From Puniceicoccus vermicola (GTDB lineage Bacteria > Verrucomicrobiota > Verrucomicrobiia > Opitutales > Puniceicoccaceae), in contig NZ_JACHVA010000038.1 in the NCBI RefSeq assembly GCF_014230055.1, positions 1 through 41,647 on the forward strand: a stretch of 41,647 nt of DNA. Reading direction: 5' to 3'. Positions 26,158-35,067 of the stretch are shown piece by piece. Each line of letters opens with the position of its first letter. Positions within the stretch are counted from its first letter, which is position 1. Position numbers and translations under genes: made by a program. The notes beneath the pieces were generated by a model. The model did no database searches. It was given only the letters and a program-made list of their open reading frames with translations, and was not told where the DNA came from.

Positions 26158-28137
26158 ATGGCTCTCTCCACTACCACTACTCACACACCTCCCGACAAAG
26201 CCGATCCCCACTCGTCCGATTCGGATGCACCCGCGCGCAGCCACCTCGGCCTCGTGCGGCCCGACCATTCGACCGGGTTGAAAGACTGGTTGACCACCGT
26301 CGATCACAAAAAGATTGGGGCCATGTATGCCATCTTCGCACTGGCCTTCCTGGTCTTCGGAGGAATCGAGGCCCTCTTCATTCGCGCCCAACTGGCTGTC
26401 TCGGAGAACAACCTCGTCTCCGCCGAAACCTATAATCAACTCTTCACCATGCACGGCACGACGATGGTCTTCCTCGCCGTCATGCCCCTGAGTTCCGCAT
26501 TCTTTAATTTCCTGGTTCCTCTGCAAATTGGTGCCCGCGATGTCGCCTTTCCCCGATTGAATGCGTTCAGTCTCTGGACCTTCGTCGCCGGGGCCCTCGT
26601 GGTCAATCTGAGCTGGCTCTTCCAGGCGGCCCATGCCTTTGGATGGTTCACCCCCGCCAACGGGATGAGCGATATCGTCCCTTCCGCAGGGTGGTTCGGA
26701 TACGCCCCGCTCACAGGCGACCAATACACCGGGATCGGAACCGACTTCTGGATCTTCGGACTCCAGGTTCTCGGGATCGCTTCCATCGCCGCCGCCCTGA
26801 ACTTCATCGTCACCATCATCAACTTCCGAGCCCCCGGAATGAAAATGATGCGCCTCCCGGTCTTCATTTGGATGACCCTGATCACCTCGATCCTCATCAT
26901 CTTCGCGTTCCCTCCGATCACCGTCGCTCTGGGAGAGCTGATGTTTGACCGAACCTTCGGTGCCAACTTTTTCCGGGTCGAAGAAGGCGGTCAGCCGATT
27001 CTCTGGCAGCACCTCTTCTGGGTTTTCGGTCATCCGGAGGTCTACATTTTGATCCTACCGGCGATGGGTATCATCTCGGAAATTCTTCCCGTTTTCTCCC
27101 GAAAACCCCTCTTCGGTTACTCGCTGATCGTTTTCTCCGGTGCCGTCATCGGCTTCCTCGGCTTTGCGGTCTGGAGCCACCACATGTTTACCACTGGGCT
27201 GGGTAAGGTCGCCACCGCCGCCTTCTCCCTCCTAACCATGGCCATTGCCGTCCCTACCGGGGTCAAGATTTTCAACTGGATCGGCACTCTCTGGGGAGGA
27301 CGCATCAAATTCTCCGTTCCCATGATCCTGTCACTCGGGTTCATCTGGATGTTTATGATGGGTGGATTCTCCGGGATCATGCACTCCTCGGCGCCCTCGG
27401 ACGCCCAACAGCAGGATTCCTACTTCGTCGTCGCCCACTTCCACTACGTTCTCATTGGTGGGAGCATCCTCTCCCTTCTCGCCGGGATCTACTTCTGGCT
27501 GCCTAAGATGAGCGGCAAGATGTGGTATGGCAAATTGGGCTACTGGGTCTCGGGGATCGTCATCGTCGGGCTCAACGTAACCTTCTTCCCCATGCACTTC
27601 CTCGGGATGATCGGAATGCCTCGCCGCACCCATACCTACCTGGAGGGGACTGGCTGGCAGCCCATGAATCTGGTCTGCACAATCGGCGCCTTCACTCTGG
27701 CTATCGGAATTTTTCTCTTCCTCTGGGATGTTATTCGCACCCTCCGCAACGGAAAACCCGCAGGCGACGATCCGTGGGATGGGCGCACCTTGGAATGGAC
27801 GATTTCTTCTCCTCCACCTTCTTACAATTTTGCCCGCACGCCTATCGTTCACTCACGGGATGCGCTCTGGGCCCACAAGCACGGGCGGGCCAATCTCCGG
27901 ATTGGATCGGTCGAAGCGGATCCTCACGGGATTCACATGCCCAGCCAATCGTGGTTCCCCCTCTTAGCCTCGTCGGGCTTCCTCATTCTCGGTCTGAGCA
28001 TGGCCCTTAGACAGGCGGGCGTTCCGTTCTGTGGCTATATCGCAATTGGAGGGCTAGGCATCACCATCCTGGGAATCTATCTCTGGGCCCTTGAAGGTCC
28101 AGGCGGCTATCACGTCAAACCGGAGGCAGCCAAATGA
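26158..28137 (+). CDS. ctaD: Cytochrome c oxidase subunit I
   Basis: The 659-residue heme-copper oxidase catalytic subunit is of type A1: the segment FGHPEVYILILPAMGI contains the CuB His-Tyr pair and the proton-channel Glu. The low-spin heme His is in LFTMHGTTMVFLAVMP. SHHMFTTGL gives the two further CuB His, and VAHFHYVLIGG carries the heme a3 and low-spin axial His residues. At least 12 membrane helices are visible, plus an extra C-terminal pair (residues about 600-650) as in caa3 oxidases. The N-terminal 40 residues form a polar extension. It reduces oxygen to water and pumps protons. It starts 9 bp after ctaC and overlaps ctaE by ATGA. Confidence 0.97.
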   Translation: MALSTTTTHTPPDKADPHSSDSDAPARSHLGLVRPDHSTGLKDWLTTVDHKKIGAMYAIFALAFLVFGGIEALFIRAQLAVSENNLVSAETYNQLFTMHGTTMVFLAVMPLSSAFFNFLVPLQIGARDVAFPRLNAFSLWTFVAGALVVNLSWLFQAAHAFGWFTPANGMSDIVPSAGWFGYAPLTGDQYTGIGTDFWIFGLQVLGIASIAAALNFIVTIINFRAPGMKMMRLPVFIWMTLITSILIIFAFPPITVALGELMFDRTFGANFFRVEEGGQPILWQHLFWVFGHPEVYILILPAMGIISEILPVFSRKPLFGYSLIVFSGAVIGFLGFAVWSHHMFTTGLGKVATAAFSLLTMAIAVPTGVKIFNWIGTLWGGRIKFSVPMILSLGFIWMFMMGGFSGIMHSSAPSDAQQQDSYFVVAHFHYVLIGGSILSLLAGIYFWLPKMSGKMWYGKLGYWVSGIVIVGLNVTFFPMHFLGMIGMPRRTHTYLEGTGWQPMNLVCTIGAFTLAIGIFLFLWDVIRTLRNGKPAGDDPWDGRTLEWTISSPPPSYNFARTPIVHSRDALWAHKHGRANLRIGSVEADPHGIHMPSQSWFPLLASSGFLILGLSMALRQAGVPFCGYIAIGGLGITILGIYLWALEGPGGYHVKPEAAK

Positions 28138-28745
28138 GTCACGCTTCAGACACAACCCTCCCGGTGGAACACATTCCGACCGGCCTCAACAGCAAAAAGC
28201 TCATCATGTGGCTTTTTCTGGCCTCGGACTGCATGTTCTTTGGCACCCTGATCACCACTCACCTCGTCTATCGCAAAATCTACGAGAACATCGGGGTCGA
28301 TCCGATTAAGATCTTCGACATTGAGCTCACCACTGCCAGCAGCTTCATCCTCCTGATGAGCTCCCTCTTTATGGCCCTCGCCGTCTCGGCGATTCACAAA
28401 GGAGAGATCAAATCCTTCCGCTGGAACCTCATCGGTGTGATCATCTTTGGATCTCTCTTCCTCTGCGGACAAGTCTACGAATTTAACCACTTCGTCCACC
28501 ATTCGGGACTCACCCTCTCCTCGGGCACCTTCGGCTCGACCTTCTACCTGATGACCGGGACCCACGGGGTTCACGTCGCCATGGGGGTTCTCTGGTTGAT
28601 TTCCTGGTTCTTTTATTCGTTCTCGCCACGATTCAACGCCCACGAGAATGCCATCGACGTCGAAACAGCCGGACTCTACTGGCACTTCGTCGACATCATC
28701 TGGATCGTGATCTTCACCGCGGTCTACCTCATCGAATACGTCTGA
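28134..28745 (+). CDS. ctaE: Cytochrome c oxidase subunit III
   Basis: The 203-residue membrane protein has five hydrophobic helices, the shorter caa3/quinol-oxidase type of subunit III. Recognisable segments include LIMWLFLASDCMFFGTLIT, GTFYLMTGTHGVHV-like HGVHVAMGVLW and the late YWHFVDIIWIVIFTAVYLIE. The Glu of the mitochondrial form (WEW) is replaced. It stabilises subunit I and its proton uptake. The start codon overlaps the ctaD stop (ATGA), showing translational coupling, and ctaF follows 11 bp later. Confidence 0.93.
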   Translation: MSHASDTTLPVEHIPTGLNSKKLIMWLFLASDCMFFGTLITTHLVYRKIYENIGVDPIKIFDIELTTASSFILLMSSLFMALAVSAIHKGEIKSFRWNLIGVIIFGSLFLCGQVYEFNHFVHHSGLTLSSGTFGSTFYLMTGTHGVHVAMGVLWLISWFFYSFSPRFNAHENAIDVETAGLYWHFVDIIWIVIFTAVYLIEYV

Positions 28746-28756
28746 TCCAAACGACC

Positions 28757-29146
28757 ATGTCTCATCCCGCAGATCCCAGTATTGACCAAGAGTTCCTCCT
28801 CTCGGAACAGAAGAAGTACTTCACCTTCATGAACCTCGCGTTCTTGATGACCGCCCTGACGGGAATCGAGCTCGTGATCATCTTCCTGCCCTTTCCGGGC
28901 TCCGTCCTCATCTTCGGATCACTTGTTTTCCTCTCCCTGATCAAATTTGTCGGCGTCATTTTCTGGTTCATGCACCTGATCTATGACGGCAAACTGCTGA
29001 CCGTCATCTTCCTCTTTGGCATGGCCTTGGCCGCCGGCACCTCCGCCGCCCTTCTCCTTATATTCAGCGAAGACCGCATCGACAAATCCCTCCCTTTCTA
29101 TGAGGACGGGAAAATTGCCCATGAGGAAGGCGCGTCCGGGCACTGA
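28757..29146 (+). CDS. ctaF: Cytochrome c oxidase subunit IV, prokaryotic type
   Basis: The 129-residue protein has three membrane helices: about residues 21-43 (FMNLAFLMTALTGIELVIIF), 46-73 (LIFGSLVFLSLIKFVGVIFWFMHL, conserved FWFMHL) and 79-103. This matches the small prokaryotic COX4 subunit of caa3 and bo3 oxidases, which helps assembly of the CuB site. It is the last gene of the oxidase operon. An N-terminal polar stretch and an acidic C-terminal tail (YEDGKIAHEEGASGH) flank the helices. No heme A synthase or heme O synthase gene lies within the window. Confidence 0.85.
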   Translation: MSHPADPSIDQEFLLSEQKKYFTFMNLAFLMTALTGIELVIIFLPFPGSVLIFGSLVFLSLIKFVGVIFWFMHLIYDGKLLTVIFLFGMALAAGTSAALLLIFSEDRIDKSLPFYEDGKIAHEEGASGH

Positions 29147-29274
29147 TTCGAAAGAAGACCGAAAATCCGCTCCCAGGATCGAACGAAGGGGACCCAGACG
29201 CCCATTTCGCTCACTTATTTTCGACTGCTGGCCTTGCCAATGCGTAGGACCATTGCGAACCTGCGTGCGGATCC

Positions 29275-31005
29275 ATGAATATCATCTTTCGAGTCTCAAA
29301 CTATCTCTTTCGTTACCCGTGGCTATTTGCGGCCACCCTCGGCCTCGCTATCGGAACCGCCGTTTTGGCGATCTCGGTTCCGAAGATCATCCAATACATT
29401 GTCGATAACTACATCGCCGCCAAGGAGTCCAACATGCTCCTTCTCGGGGTCGGCGTCATCATGGTGGTCTATATATTTCGGGAACTCCTCAACTGTTTCC
29501 GCATCCGGCTCAACAACATCCTCGAGCAAAAAGTCCTCCTCGACCTCCGCCAGGACCTCCACAACAAACTGCTCGCCCTCCCCATCAGCTTCTTCGACCA
29601 GCGGAAGAGCGGCGACGTCGCTTCAAGAGTCATCGACGACGTCACCGAAGTCGAACGCGCCCTGCTCGATGGCACGGAACAGGGATCCGTCGCCGTGCTG
29701 ACCATCTTCGGAATCACCATTTTCCTCTTCACCATGCAACCCCTGCTTGCAGCGCTGGTGTTGGTTCCCATCCCTATTCTCTTCATCCTCGCCTACCGCC
29801 ACGCCAAATACACCCGGAAAAACTGGCGCCAAGTGCGAGACAGCTCCGGCCTCCTCAACAGCCTCCTCGTCGAAGACATCCAAGGAAACCGCCTCATCCA
29901 GAGTTTCAATCTCACCCAGCGCGAAACCGAACGCTTTCGGGATCAATCCCTCGACCTCCGAAAAAAGACCCTGAAGGCCATGTTTCGCTATTCGCGCTAC
30001 ATTTCCTCCGTCCAATTCATCTCCAGCTTGGGCGTCATTGCCGTCGTCGGAATCGGCGGCTGGATGGTGATTCAGGAAAAACTCACCATGGGGCAGTTCA
30101 TCGCCTTCAACGTCTACTGCACCATGCTCTACCAGCCGATTTTCCAGCTCAATTCGCTGAATCACATGATCTCGGCCGGAAAAGCAGCGGGTGAACGCGT
30201 CTTCGAAGTCCTCGACCACCCCGTCGACATTGAGAACTCCCCCAACCCAGTCTCCTTCCCGAGCCCTCCAGTTTCGGTGACCTTCGATCACGTCGAGTTT
30301 TCCTACGCCGACCGCAGCCCGGTTCTCCACGATTTCGAACTCACCCTCCCCTCCGGCAAAGTGACCGCCATTGTCGGCCACACCGGAGCCGGGAAGAGCA
30401 CCATCGCCAACCTCATTCTCCGCTACTACGACGTTTCCGCCGGAAGCGTCCGCCTGAATGATACCGATGTCCGCAACATCGAACTGGGATCCCTTCGCAG
30501 CCAAATCGGAGTAGTCGCTCAAGACCCCTTCCTCTTCGATGCCACCGTCCGCGACAATCTCCTCCTAGCCCGAATCGAAGCCACCGAAACCGAAATCTGG
30601 GAAGCCCTCGAAGGCGCCTCAGCCGCCGATTTCGTCCGCCGCCTCCCCGACGGTCTGGAAACCCTCATCGGCGAAAGAGGAATCCGCCTCAGCATGGGAG
30701 AAAAGCAACGCCTCACCATCGCCCGCGTCCTCCTCCGCAACCCTCCTCTAGTCATCCTCGACGAAGCCACCTCCAGCGTCGATACCATCACCGAAAAGCA
30801 AATTCAGGAAGCCCTCGACCACCTGGTCCAGCACCGAACGGTCCTCGTCATCGCCCACCGCCTCTCCACAGTCCGCCGCGCCGACCAAATCGTCGTAGTC
30901 GAACACGGGAGAATCCTCGAAAAAGGCACCCACGACGACCTCATCCAAAACGACGGTCACTACTCCAACCTCTGGCGTCACCAAACCGAACTCATCCCCT
31001 CCTAA
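29275..31005 (+). CDS. ABC exporter, fused permease and ATPase (MsbA/MDR type)
   Basis: The 576-residue half-transporter works as a homodimer in the inner membrane. The first 310 residues are a six-helix type 1 exporter domain (starting FRVSNYLFRYPWLFAATLGL). The ATPase domain has Walker A GHTGAGKST (about residue 367), Q-loop VVAQDPFLFDA, signature LSMGEKQRL (variant of LSGGQ), Walker B LVILDEATSSVD and H-loop IAHRLSTV. Substrate cannot be told: lipid, peptide and drug exporters share this layout. It starts 128 bp after the oxidase operon and has no associated membrane fusion protein. Confidence 0.9.
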   Translation: MNIIFRVSNYLFRYPWLFAATLGLAIGTAVLAISVPKIIQYIVDNYIAAKESNMLLLGVGVIMVVYIFRELLNCFRIRLNNILEQKVLLDLRQDLHNKLLALPISFFDQRKSGDVASRVIDDVTEVERALLDGTEQGSVAVLTIFGITIFLFTMQPLLAALVLVPIPILFILAYRHAKYTRKNWRQVRDSSGLLNSLLVEDIQGNRLIQSFNLTQRETERFRDQSLDLRKKTLKAMFRYSRYISSVQFISSLGVIAVVGIGGWMVIQEKLTMGQFIAFNVYCTMLYQPIFQLNSLNHMISAGKAAGERVFEVLDHPVDIENSPNPVSFPSPPVSVTFDHVEFSYADRSPVLHDFELTLPSGKVTAIVGHTGAGKSTIANLILRYYDVSAGSVRLNDTDVRNIELGSLRSQIGVVAQDPFLFDATVRDNLLLARIEATETEIWEALEGASAADFVRRLPDGLETLIGERGIRLSMGEKQRLTIARVLLRNPPLVILDEATSSVDTITEKQIQEALDHLVQHRTVLVIAHRLSTVRRADQIVVVEHGRILEKGTHDDLIQNDGHYSNLWRHQTELIPS

Positions 31006-31050
31006 TAAGAAAATCCACCTTTTCCGTCCCAAGAATCCTTTAATTAAACC

Positions 31051-31078
31051 TGGTTAGTTTTATTTACACGAATATAAT
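31051..31078 (+). promoter_or_regulatory. Candidate promoter of the RAYT gene
   Basis: A perfect TATAAT lies at 31073-31078, 20 bp before the ATG. The -35 side (TGGTTA at 31051-31056, 16-bp spacer) is weak. Confidence 0.4.
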
Positions 31079-31098
31079 TTCCGTATGTTATTCTAGGT

Positions 31099-32055
31099 AT
31101 GAGACGTAAACGCCTAGTCTTCAAAGATCGCACGACTTACCACCACTTGATGAGCCGAACGGTGAATGGGGAGGCTTGGTTTGGGGATCGAGAGAAAGAG
31201 CAGCTGCGGAAAATGATTCATCAGGTTGCTGAATTTTCGGGAATTCGGGTGATTACTTATGCGGTGATGAAAAATCACTTTCATCTGATGGTGGAAGTTC
31301 CTGGAGAAGCTGAGGTTACGGATGCTGAAATCGTTCGTCGATATCGCGCTCTATACCCGAAACCCACCCCTTGGCAGCCGATGCGGGCTGAGGTTCTTGA
31401 GAAAATTTTGCGGGAAGATCCTGTTGAGGCGGAGCCTCTTCGGAGAAGTCTTACCCGGCGGATGCACGATGTATCTTGGCTGATGAAAACCCTGAAACAG
31501 CGGTTTTCGCTTTGGTTCAACCGCAGCCGGGAAAGGTTTGGGCCGGTTTGGGCGGAGCGATATAAGAGCGTGCTGATTGAAGGAGATTTGAAGGCTCTGC
31601 GCACTGTCGCGGCTTACATCGACCTCAATCCAGTTCGGTCAGGGATTGTTGAAGATCCTAAAGATTATCGATTTAGCGGATATGGGGAAGCCCTCGGAGG
31701 GAGCCGTGTGGCTCGGGAGGGACTCGCGATTCTGGATCGGGATTTGGCTGGATATCGACAGACCTTGTATGGATCCGGGGCCGCTGCCAAAGAGGGTAAA
31801 CGTAGCTTTGACCGCAAAACCGCACTCCGCATTCTCGAGAAGGAGAAAGGTTCACTCCCCCTCCCTGACCTTCTCCGGTGCCGGGTGCGCTATTTTACCG
31901 ATGGTCTCGCTCTCGGCTCGCCGGAGTTTCTGGAAGAAGCGGCCTCGTCATTGAATCGGAACCGAAAGCGGAAAGCCCGCCCCCACTCGATTCATGGAGC
32001 CGACTTCGGAAATCTCTCGGTTCTCGCCGGATTGAAGAAAAACCTGTTCCAATAG
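31099..32055 (+). CDS. RAYT-type transposase (Y1/IS200-like HUH superfamily)
   Basis: The 318-residue protein begins RRKRLVFKDRTTYHHLMSRT and carries the HUH metal motif NHFHLMVEVP. A nucleophile-region helix lies near WAERYKSVLIEGDLKALRTV, followed by the conserved YIDLNPVRSGIVEDPKDYRFSGYG of REP-associated tyrosine transposases. A basic C-terminal extension of about 100 residues ends in NRKRKARP. Such single-copy proteins nick DNA at REP hairpins rather than moving a full IS. The base composition is richer in A and T than the neighbours, with its own TATAAT upstream. No terminal ends of an IS200/605 element flank it. Hairpin repeats 5 kb downstream (37214-37484) are possible substrates (inference). 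Confidence 0.85.
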   Translation: MRRKRLVFKDRTTYHHLMSRTVNGEAWFGDREKEQLRKMIHQVAEFSGIRVITYAVMKNHFHLMVEVPGEAEVTDAEIVRRYRALYPKPTPWQPMRAEVLEKILREDPVEAEPLRRSLTRRMHDVSWLMKTLKQRFSLWFNRSRERFGPVWAERYKSVLIEGDLKALRTVAAYIDLNPVRSGIVEDPKDYRFSGYGEALGGSRVAREGLAILDRDLAGYRQTLYGSGAAAKEGKRSFDRKTALRILEKEKGSLPLPDLLRCRVRYFTDGLALGSPEFLEEAASSLNRNRKRKARPHSIHGADFGNLSVLAGLKKNLFQ

Positions 32056-32176
32056 TCTGTGACGCGTCTCCCATTGACCCAATCTCTTCGTTCTGGATTG
32101 GTAAATCCGCTCTTGCATCCACGGGAAAACCCTTCATTGTCCTCTGTTTTTCCCGATTCCAAACAACGATTAAGCC

Positions 32177-32392
32177 GTGAGAGACGACTACCTAAAAGCT
32201 GCACGCAAGAAAATTCCCGATCCGAACATCCTCGTTAACGTGGTTTCCCGCCGCGTGAAACAGTTGAAGAGCGGATTCAAACCCTTGGTGGAGTCGCTTG
32301 AGCGACTGGACCCAGAAGATATCGCCCTGCGCGAAATCATCGACGAGAAGATCACCTATCAACTTTTCGATCCAGAAGAAGAAAAGGTCTGA
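32177..32392 (+). CDS. rpoZ: DNA-directed RNA polymerase omega subunit
   Basis: The 71-residue protein starts at a GTG (32177). The core matches the omega fold: DPNILVNVVSRRVKQLKSGFKPLV, then LDPEDIALREIIDEKITYQL, in which the last helix corresponds to the conserved ALxEIxxGKI segment. The short length and the N-terminal DDYLKAARKKI are like the verrucomicrobial version. Omega helps the beta-prime subunit fold and join the polymerase. A strong terminator follows 45 bp later, so it is transcribed apart from smpB. Confidence 0.85.
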   Translation: MRDDYLKAARKKIPDPNILVNVVSRRVKQLKSGFKPLVESLERLDPEDIALREIIDEKITYQLFDPEEEKV

Positions 32393-32436
32393 GGAATTTT
32401 AAACCCGAGCTCTTCCGAGAGGTCTAGTTTCTCACA

Positions 32437-32459
32437 AGCGGGGTAGCCCCGCTTTTTTT
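32437..32459 (+). terminator. Rho-independent terminator after rpoZ
   Basis: AGCGGGG (32437-32443) pairs with CCCCGCT (32447-32453) around a TAG loop, followed by a run of seven T. Confidence 0.92.
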
Positions 32460-32487
32460 CTTCCCGGGTCGAGCGCATGAACGAACC

Positions 32488-32967
32488 GTGGCCCGCAGCA
32501 AGAAAAATACAGAACCCGTAGAAATCCGCAATCGACGCGCTTTTCACGACTACCATATCCACGACAAATTTGAGGCGGGATTGGTACTGCAGGGGACCGA
32601 GGTCAAATCGGTTCGCCTCGGCAAAGCCCAAATTCAGGAAGCCTTTGTCCGCTTCGACAAGGGGGAACCGTTCCTTTATCACGCCTACATTGACGAGTAC
32701 AAATTCGGCAATGAGAACAACCACGCTCCCCGTCGTCCGCGGAAGCTCCTCCTCCACCAGAAGGAGATTCGCAAGCTCCACGACGCGATCCAGATGGGAG
32801 GAAAAACGGTCGTTCCCCTCAAACTCTACTTTCTCCGAGGCAATTTGAAGGCGCAGATCGCCATCGCTTCGGGGAAGAAACTCCACGACAAACGGGAAAC
32901 TCTCAAAAAGAAGGAAGCGGATCGTGAGGCCAACCGGGCCGTTCGCGACTTTCAGCGTTACGGATAA
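32488..32967 (+). CDS. smpB: SsrA-binding protein SmpB
   Basis: The 159-residue protein binds tmRNA and brings it to stalled ribosomes for trans-translation. The GTG start at 32488 gives MARSKKNTEPVEIRNRRAFH. Family marks follow: DYHIHDKFEAGLVLQGTEVKS, LGKAQIQEAFVRFDKGEPF, NHAPRRPRKLLLHQKEI, and the basic C-terminal tail KKLHDKRETLKKKEADRE, which contacts the decoding centre. The tmRNA gene itself is not in the window. smpB is the first of a tight operon: thrB begins 4 bp after its stop. Confidence 0.96.
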   Translation: MARSKKNTEPVEIRNRRAFHDYHIHDKFEAGLVLQGTEVKSVRLGKAQIQEAFVRFDKGEPFLYHAYIDEYKFGNENNHAPRRPRKLLLHQKEIRKLHDAIQMGGKTVVPLKLYFLRGNLKAQIAIASGKKLHDKRETLKKKEADREANRAVRDFQRYG

Positions 32968-32971
32968 ATCC

Positions 32972-33883
32972 ATGAACAAGAACTCGGTCGAACTCCGACT
33001 CCCGGCCTCCACTTCCAATTGCGGGCCGGGATTCGATACACTCAGCATCGGTCTTAAACTTTACAACTTCTGCCGTTTGACCCGGCGGGAGGATGATCAA
33101 ATCCACGCGACCGGAGGAGACGCTAGCGGGATCGAGCAGATGGTGCAGAAAGCGGCGGACTACTTCTTCCGCACTACTCAAAATCCTCCGTTCGGCTTCG
33201 ATTTCGATATCTGGGGCGAGATTCCTCCCGAACGCGGACTCGGCTCTAGTTCAACGGTCGTGGGAGGTGTATTCCTCGCGCTAAACCACCTCCACGAAGA
33301 CCCTCTCGACATCCACGCCTGCGTTCGCGCACTGGCCCACTTGGACAACGCCCCGGACAATGTTTGCGCCCTAGTCCGCGGAGGATTCTGCATCTCCCGC
33401 GTCGATCCGAACACGAACGATTACGCCGACTCCTTTCGCTTTCCCATTGAAAAGGACCTCAGCCTAGTAGTCGCTTCGCCGGAGATCCGGGTCCGCACCC
33501 CCGACGCCCGCGCCGTCCTCCCCGACTCCCTTCCTTTCTCCGAAGTCATTTCGAGCATCAATGGTCTCGCCTACTTGGTGGCAGCGTTCGCCAAGGGCGA
33601 TTACGAACGCCTCCGCGGGACGACCGCAGACCGCATCCATCAACCTTTCCGCCGGACGTTGAATCCCTTCGTCGACGAAGCGATTGCCGCCGGAGTCGAG
33701 GCAGGAGCGTATGCTGGATGGCTGAGCGGAAGCGGTTCCAGTGTCGTCTGCGCTTCTTCGGTGGAGCATGCACTTCCGGTCCGCGAGGCGATGGAGTCGA
33801 TTTACCAGGCGAATGGGATCCCCTGCCGCATGCACAACCTCTCCGCCGACAACGAAGGCGCAGCTGTGTTGGAAAATGAGTAA
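32972..33883 (+). CDS. thrB: Homoserine kinase
   Basis: The 303-residue GHMP-superfamily kinase phosphorylates L-homoserine with ATP, the first committed step from homoserine to threonine. The ATG at 32972 gives MNKNSVELRLPAS. Motif 1 is PASTSNCGPGFDTLSIGL. Motif 2, the phosphate-binding loop, is PERGLGSSSTVVGG. Motif 3 is AGWLSGSGSSVVCA. LDNAPDNVCALVRGGF is also conserved. The rest of the threonine pathway (hom, thrC) is not adjacent. It overlaps trmL by 8 bp and follows smpB directly, so the three are probably one transcript. Confidence 0.93.
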   Translation: MNKNSVELRLPASTSNCGPGFDTLSIGLKLYNFCRLTRREDDQIHATGGDASGIEQMVQKAADYFFRTTQNPPFGFDFDIWGEIPPERGLGSSSTVVGGVFLALNHLHEDPLDIHACVRALAHLDNAPDNVCALVRGGFCISRVDPNTNDYADSFRFPIEKDLSLVVASPEIRVRTPDARAVLPDSLPFSEVISSINGLAYLVAAFAKGDYERLRGTTADRIHQPFRRTLNPFVDEAIAAGVEAGAYAGWLSGSGSSVVCASSVEHALPVREAMESIYQANGIPCRMHNLSADNEGAAVLENE

Positions 33884-34358
33884 TCCTCTTGTGCAAGTAG
33901 CTCTCCGTTGCCCGGAAATCCCGCAAAACACTGGAAACGTCGGTAGGCTCTGCGCGATCACGGGCTCCCGCCTTCATCTAATCCACCCTCTCGGCTTCAC
34001 CATTACGGATCGCCACCTCAAGCGCAGTGGCATGGACTACTGGCATTCGCTCGACCTCCACGAGCATGAAAATTGGCAGGCCTTCCGGAATGCCGAAAGC
34101 CATCGACGCACTTGGTTGTTTACGACCAAGGCAACCCGCACCTTCTGGGATGTCTCGTTTGCCGCAGGGGATATTCTCCTTTTTGGCAACGAGGGACACG
34201 GCTGCCCGGAAGAGGTTCACGAGGCGATCGGAGACGAGCACCGCATCCGCATCCCCCACCCGCGGAAAGGGCTGCGCTCGATCAACCTCGCCACCAGCGT
34301 GGGCATTGCCGTCTACGAAGCTCTGCGCCAGCTGCGAACGGACAACCCTACGGACTGA
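33876..34358 (+). CDS. trmL: tRNA (cytidine/uridine-34 2'-O)-methyltransferase
   Basis: This 160-residue SPOUT-class enzyme methylates the wobble ribose of tRNA-Leu isoacceptors. The ATG at 33876 gives MSNPLVQVALRCPEIPQNTGNVGRLC, the N-terminal signature of TrmL. The SAM-binding trefoil knot is seen as LLFGNEGHGCPEEV and RIPHPRKGLRSINLATSVGI. The start lies inside the end of thrB (8-bp overlap). The 3' end overlaps the convergent pdxH gene by 11 bp. Confidence 0.92.
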   Translation: MSNPLVQVALRCPEIPQNTGNVGRLCAITGSRLHLIHPLGFTITDRHLKRSGMDYWHSLDLHEHENWQAFRNAESHRRTWLFTTKATRTFWDVSFAAGDILLFGNEGHGCPEEVHEAIGDEHRIRIPHPRKGLRSINLATSVGIAVYEALRQLRTDNPTD

Positions 34359-34989
34359 GTCGGGCAGTCGTCCAATCGCCCTTCTCGTCCTTCACATACT
34401 CAAAACGATCGTGTAGCCGACTGGGCCGACCCTGCCAAAATTCGAACCGACGCGGCTTCAGGCGAAAACCTCCCCAGAAATCCGGCAACGGAATCTCCCC
34501 TTCGCCGAACTTCCGTTTCATCTCCTCCAACTTCATTTCCAGAATCTTGCGGGAGGAAATGACCGAACTCTGGTCCGAGACCCACGCGCCCAAGCGACTT
34601 CCCCGTGGGCGACTGGAGAAATATTTCAACGACTGCAGCGTCGAGATCTTCTCGCAATCGCCTTCGACGATCAGCTGCCTTTCGAGCTGGATCCAAGGAA
34701 ACAGAATCGAGGCCGCTGCATTTTCGGCGAGATGCTTCGCCTTCCGACTGCGGTAATTGGTGAAAAAGACCAGCCCTTTCTCGTCAAAGGCCTTGAGCAG
34801 AACCATCCGCTGCGAGGGGCGCCCCCTTTCATCCACCGTCGCGAGCGAGAGAGCGTTCGGCTCGTCGACTCCGGCCTCTCGAGCCTGCTCAAACCAGAGG
34901 CGAAACTGATCGATCGGCTTCGGGCATAGATCCTCCCGATTAAGACCCGCACGGGAATATTCGCGACGCAAAGATCCAATATCTTCCAT
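34348..34989 (-). CDS. pdxH: Pyridoxamine 5'-phosphate oxidase
   Basis: This 213-residue FMN enzyme makes pyridoxal 5'-phosphate, the last step of vitamin B6 synthesis and salvage. The ATG at 34989 gives MEDIGSLRREYSRAGL, the expected N-terminus. The open frame upstream is not family-like. FMN and substrate motifs are present: QRMVLLKAFDEKGLVFFTNY, RGSRLGAWVSDQSSVI and the C-terminal WGGFRLKPRRFEFWQG with RLHDRFEY. Length is normal. It is divergent from the lpt genes with a 78-bp gap. Confidence 0.95.
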   Translation of the reverse strand: MEDIGSLRREYSRAGLNREDLCPKPIDQFRLWFEQAREAGVDEPNALSLATVDERGRPSQRMVLLKAFDEKGLVFFTNYRSRKAKHLAENAAASILFPWIQLERQLIVEGDCEKISTLQSLKYFSSRPRGSRLGAWVSDQSSVISSRKILEMKLEEMKRKFGEGEIPLPDFWGGFRLKPRRFEFWQGRPSRLHDRFEYVKDEKGDWTTARLSP

Positions 34990-35067
34990 TCTGCAGATCG
35001 TGGCAGAATCCCACCGAATGATCAAACCCACCGTTGCCATATCCCCATTTTCGAGTAGCTTCATTTC

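Noticed and set aside
25534-27033. Open frame of 499 codons antisense to ctaC and ctaD
   Set aside because: It spans two certain genes, is rich in Gly/Glu/Asp repeats and shows no family motif.
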